From CAIPAT01 sp037144075 (GTDB taxonomy: Bacteria; Verrucomicrobiota; Lentisphaeria; Victivallales; Victivallaceae), in contig JBAWXM010000087.1 of the NCBI GenBank assembly GCA_037144075.1, positions 1 to 16,663 on the forward strand: DNA of 16,663 nt, written 5' to 3'. Shown here piece after piece: positions 15,779 to 16,663 of this stretch (positions are counted from its first letter, which is position 1; each line of letters starts with the position of its first letter). The translations under genes and the position numbers were made by a program. Below the pieces are notes generated by a model. That model had not been told where the DNA came from and did not search any database. It was given only the letters and a program-made list of their open reading frames with translations.

Positions 15779-15795
15779 ACGGCTCTTGACGCCGT
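15779..15795 (+). terminator. Weak hairpin after the radical SAM gene (terminator or attenuator candidate)
   Basis: ACGGC (15779-15783) and GCCGT (15791-15795) are complementary around a 7-base loop, 34 bases after the stop at 15745. A T-rich but interrupted stretch follows (about 15799-15808). The stem is only 5 pairs, so termination is uncertain. Confidence 0.25.
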
Positions 15796-15801
15796 TAAAG
15801 T

Positions 15802-15829
15802 TTGCTTTCCCCTGTATGTCCTATATATT
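15802..15829 (+). promoter_or_regulatory. Candidate promoter for the TIGR04073-like gene
   Basis: TTGCTT (15802-15807), a 16-base spacer and TATATT (15824-15829), about 48 bases before the start at 15878. It lies after the candidate hairpin, which would make this gene a separate transcription unit. Confidence 0.3.
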
Positions 15830-15862
15830 CCTTATATCAGCGTTGTGCGCGGTACTCAACCA

Positions 15863-15874
15863 AAGGAAGGGGAG
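15863..15874 (+). promoter_or_regulatory. Strong ribosome binding site that fixes the start at 15878
   Basis: A purine run, AAGGAAGGGGAG, ends 3 bases before the ATG at 15878. No comparable site precedes the in-frame ATG at 15770, whose 36 extra residues would hide the signal peptide. Confidence 0.7.
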
Positions 15875-15877
15875 AAT

Positions 15878-16312
15878 ATGAAAAAGTTGTTCGCAATCTG
15901 GATTTTTATCGGAGTTTGCGTTCTTGGCGTACCTATGGGCGCGGCTGAACAAGCAACAACTACTGAGGTTCCGGCAGTTGCGACGCAACCAGCGGCGGCG
16001 CCATCGCAAAAAACGGAACAGCAATACGAAAGTCTGAACAATCCTGTATTATGTTTCGGACGAGGGCTTGTCAATGTGTCCACCTGCTGGCTGGAGATTC
16101 CGCGCTGCGTCATTTACGATAATGCCGCAATTCCTTTTTTCGGCGTGATCGTGGGTATTCCGGAAGGCGCTCTCTTCACTGTAGCCAGAGCATTAACCGG
16201 GGTTGCTGATATCGTCTCTTTCGGTTTTATCGGCAATGCGATGTACGGACGGAGTTATCCTGATTTCATATGGGACGCCAACTGGATGCCGCCGGAAAAG
16301 AACAAGAAGTAA
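15878..16312 (+). CDS. Exosortase system-associated protein, TIGR04073-like, secreted
   Basis: A 144-residue protein with a clear signal peptide (MKK, hydrophobic LFAIWIFIGVCVLGV, cleavage probably after MGAA at ~23). A Thr/Pro/Ala/Gln-rich linker follows (~25-48), then a compact conserved domain (~52-138) with FGRGLVNVSTCWLEIPR, GVIVGIPEGALFTVARALTGVADIVSFGF and PDFIWDANW. These match the TIGR04073 family pattern as I remember it: small secreted proteins of PVC and related bacteria that co-occur with exosortase/PEP-CTERM systems. Their biochemical role is unknown. No exosortase or PEP-CTERM protein lies in this window. The central Gly-rich hydrophobic stretch may sit at a membrane. The start is chosen on the strong ribosome binding site. 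Confidence 0.82.
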   Translation: MKKLFAIWIFIGVCVLGVPMGAAEQATTTEVPAVATQPAAAPSQKTEQQYESLNNPVLCFGRGLVNVSTCWLEIPRCVIYDNAAIPFFGVIVGIPEGALFTVARALTGVADIVSFGFIGNAMYGRSYPDFIWDANWMPPEKNKK

Positions 16313-16402
16313 AGGTTGGTTATAAGAATATACGAACTTTATAGCTTATTCTTTTATGCGTATCTGTCTGACTTGTCTTTTGAATTCAGTCAGCTTAAAG
16401 TT
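16313..16402. other. Short A/T-rich spacer
   Basis: A weak inverted repeat, AAGAATA (16324-16330) with TATTCTT (16347-16353), lies just after the TIGR04073-like stop. It has no G/C-rich stem, so it is at best a poor terminator. I see no gene here. Confidence 0.3.
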
Positions 16403-16660
16403 TTAGCGGTCGGGTGTTTTTTGCGGGATTCCATCCAACTCCACCTCGGAATCCATGGTTTTAAACCAGACTTGTTCCTGTGGAAGAGAAACAGCGCGGA
16501 CGTTAAAAAAAGCGACATCCCGGCTGTCTTCTATTTCAGCCACCCCGGTCCACTTCTCACATTCCGGGTTCACCCATTCGACGCAGAGTTGCGCAGAGGA
16601 AAAACCGGGAATGTTTAACGCAAAAGGCGCAGATGGCGCGAAGTGAAAACCGGGGAAATG
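16403..16660 (-). pseudogene. 3' remnant of an unknown protein gene, merging into repeat sequence
   Basis: On the minus strand an 85-codon frame without a usable start codon ends at the TAA at 16405-16403. Its last ~60 residues read like real protein: LCVEWVNPECEKWTGVA, then DSRDVAFFNVRAVSLPQ, VWFKTMDSEVELDG and finally PQKTPDR. The upstream ~25 codons come from the repeat element and end at a stop at 16663-16661. The simplest reading is a gene that lost its 5' part at a repeat junction. It might instead be a repeat-derived chance frame. I do not recognise the protein. Confidence 0.35.
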
Positions 16661-16663
16661 TTA
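16543..16663. repeat. Degenerate ACGCAGAG/GCGCAGAG repeat element with direct and inverted copies, extends past right edge
   Basis: Two related units follow each other. 16581-16617 holds ACGCAGAG, GCGCAGAGG, AACCGGGAATG and TTTA. 16618-16663 holds ACGCAAAAGG, GCGCAGATGG, AACCGGGGAAATG and TTA. An inverted copy lies upstream: ACATTCCGGGTT (16559-16570) is the exact complement of AACCGGGAATGT (16603-16614). CCCCGGTCCACTTC (16543-16556) is an imperfect complement of GAAGTGAAAACCGGGG (16640-16655). Repeats of this GCGCAGAG/ACGCAAAG kind occur dispersed in several PVC and other genomes, from general recollection; their origin is unclear. Confidence 0.55.

Noticed and set aside
15770..15877. Longer start for the TIGR04073-like gene at 15770
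   Set aside because: It would bury a clear signal peptide 36 residues inside the protein and lacks a ribosome binding site; the ATG at 15878 has a very strong one.
16316..16646. Two overlapping plus-strand frames at the right edge
   Set aside because: Their translations are low-complexity and read through the repeat; the opposite strand looks more protein-like.

Overview
The window is bacterial chromosome of moderate G+C with compact gene spacing. The gene content suggests a member of the PVC group, most likely Lentisphaerota (Victivallales-like). The clues are a TIGR04073-family exosortase-associated small secreted protein, a PocR-domain sensor, a GSCFA protein, a B12-type radical SAM protein with a DUF4080-like tail, and a degenerate ACGCAGAG/GCGCAGAG repeat at the right edge. 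This assignment is inference from family distribution. No rRNA, tRNA, CRISPR array, prophage or insertion sequence is visible.

Left part (1-2470). A minus-strand gene enters from the left edge. Its 169 visible residues are an almost complete PocR ligand-binding domain, so it is probably the sensory N-terminus of a larger signalling protein. It faces away from a secreted coiled-coil protein of unknown function (874-1644) across a 366-base intergenic region with a candidate promoter and palindromes. A lone SAM-dependent methyltransferase-like gene follows (1732-2403), with a consensus -10 box.

Middle part (2471-6595). On the minus strand, mnmG (tRNA U34 modification) is followed after 2 bases by an OppC/DppC-type ABC permease whose usual partners are absent from the window. 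Divergent from mnmG is a cytoplasmic protein resembling the polysaccharide deacetylase (NodB-like) superfamily. A possible 10-residue leader peptide and a perfect 12-base palindrome lie in front of it.

Right part (6685-15745). Five plus-strand genes are packed so tightly that they are probably one operon: recD2 helicase, a GSCFA-domain (SGNH-like) protein, two paralogous membrane-bound dCache-HAMP-PP2C phosphatases of the RsbU/SpoIIE type, and a B12-binding radical SAM protein. The two phosphatases keep all expected metal-binding aspartates. The first also carries what looks like the complete amino-acid-binding motif of dCache_1AA domains, while the second has Phe in place of the first Tyr. 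No RsbV/RsbW-type partner is present, so the output of the signalling pair is unknown.

The window ends with the TIGR04073-like secreted protein (15878-16312) and then about 350 bases holding the 3' end of an apparently broken minus-strand gene that runs into a repeat element with inverted and direct repeats. The most interesting parts are the paired receptor-phosphatases in an unusual operon, the recurring ACAATATATTG palindrome, and the repeat/truncated-gene junction at the right edge.
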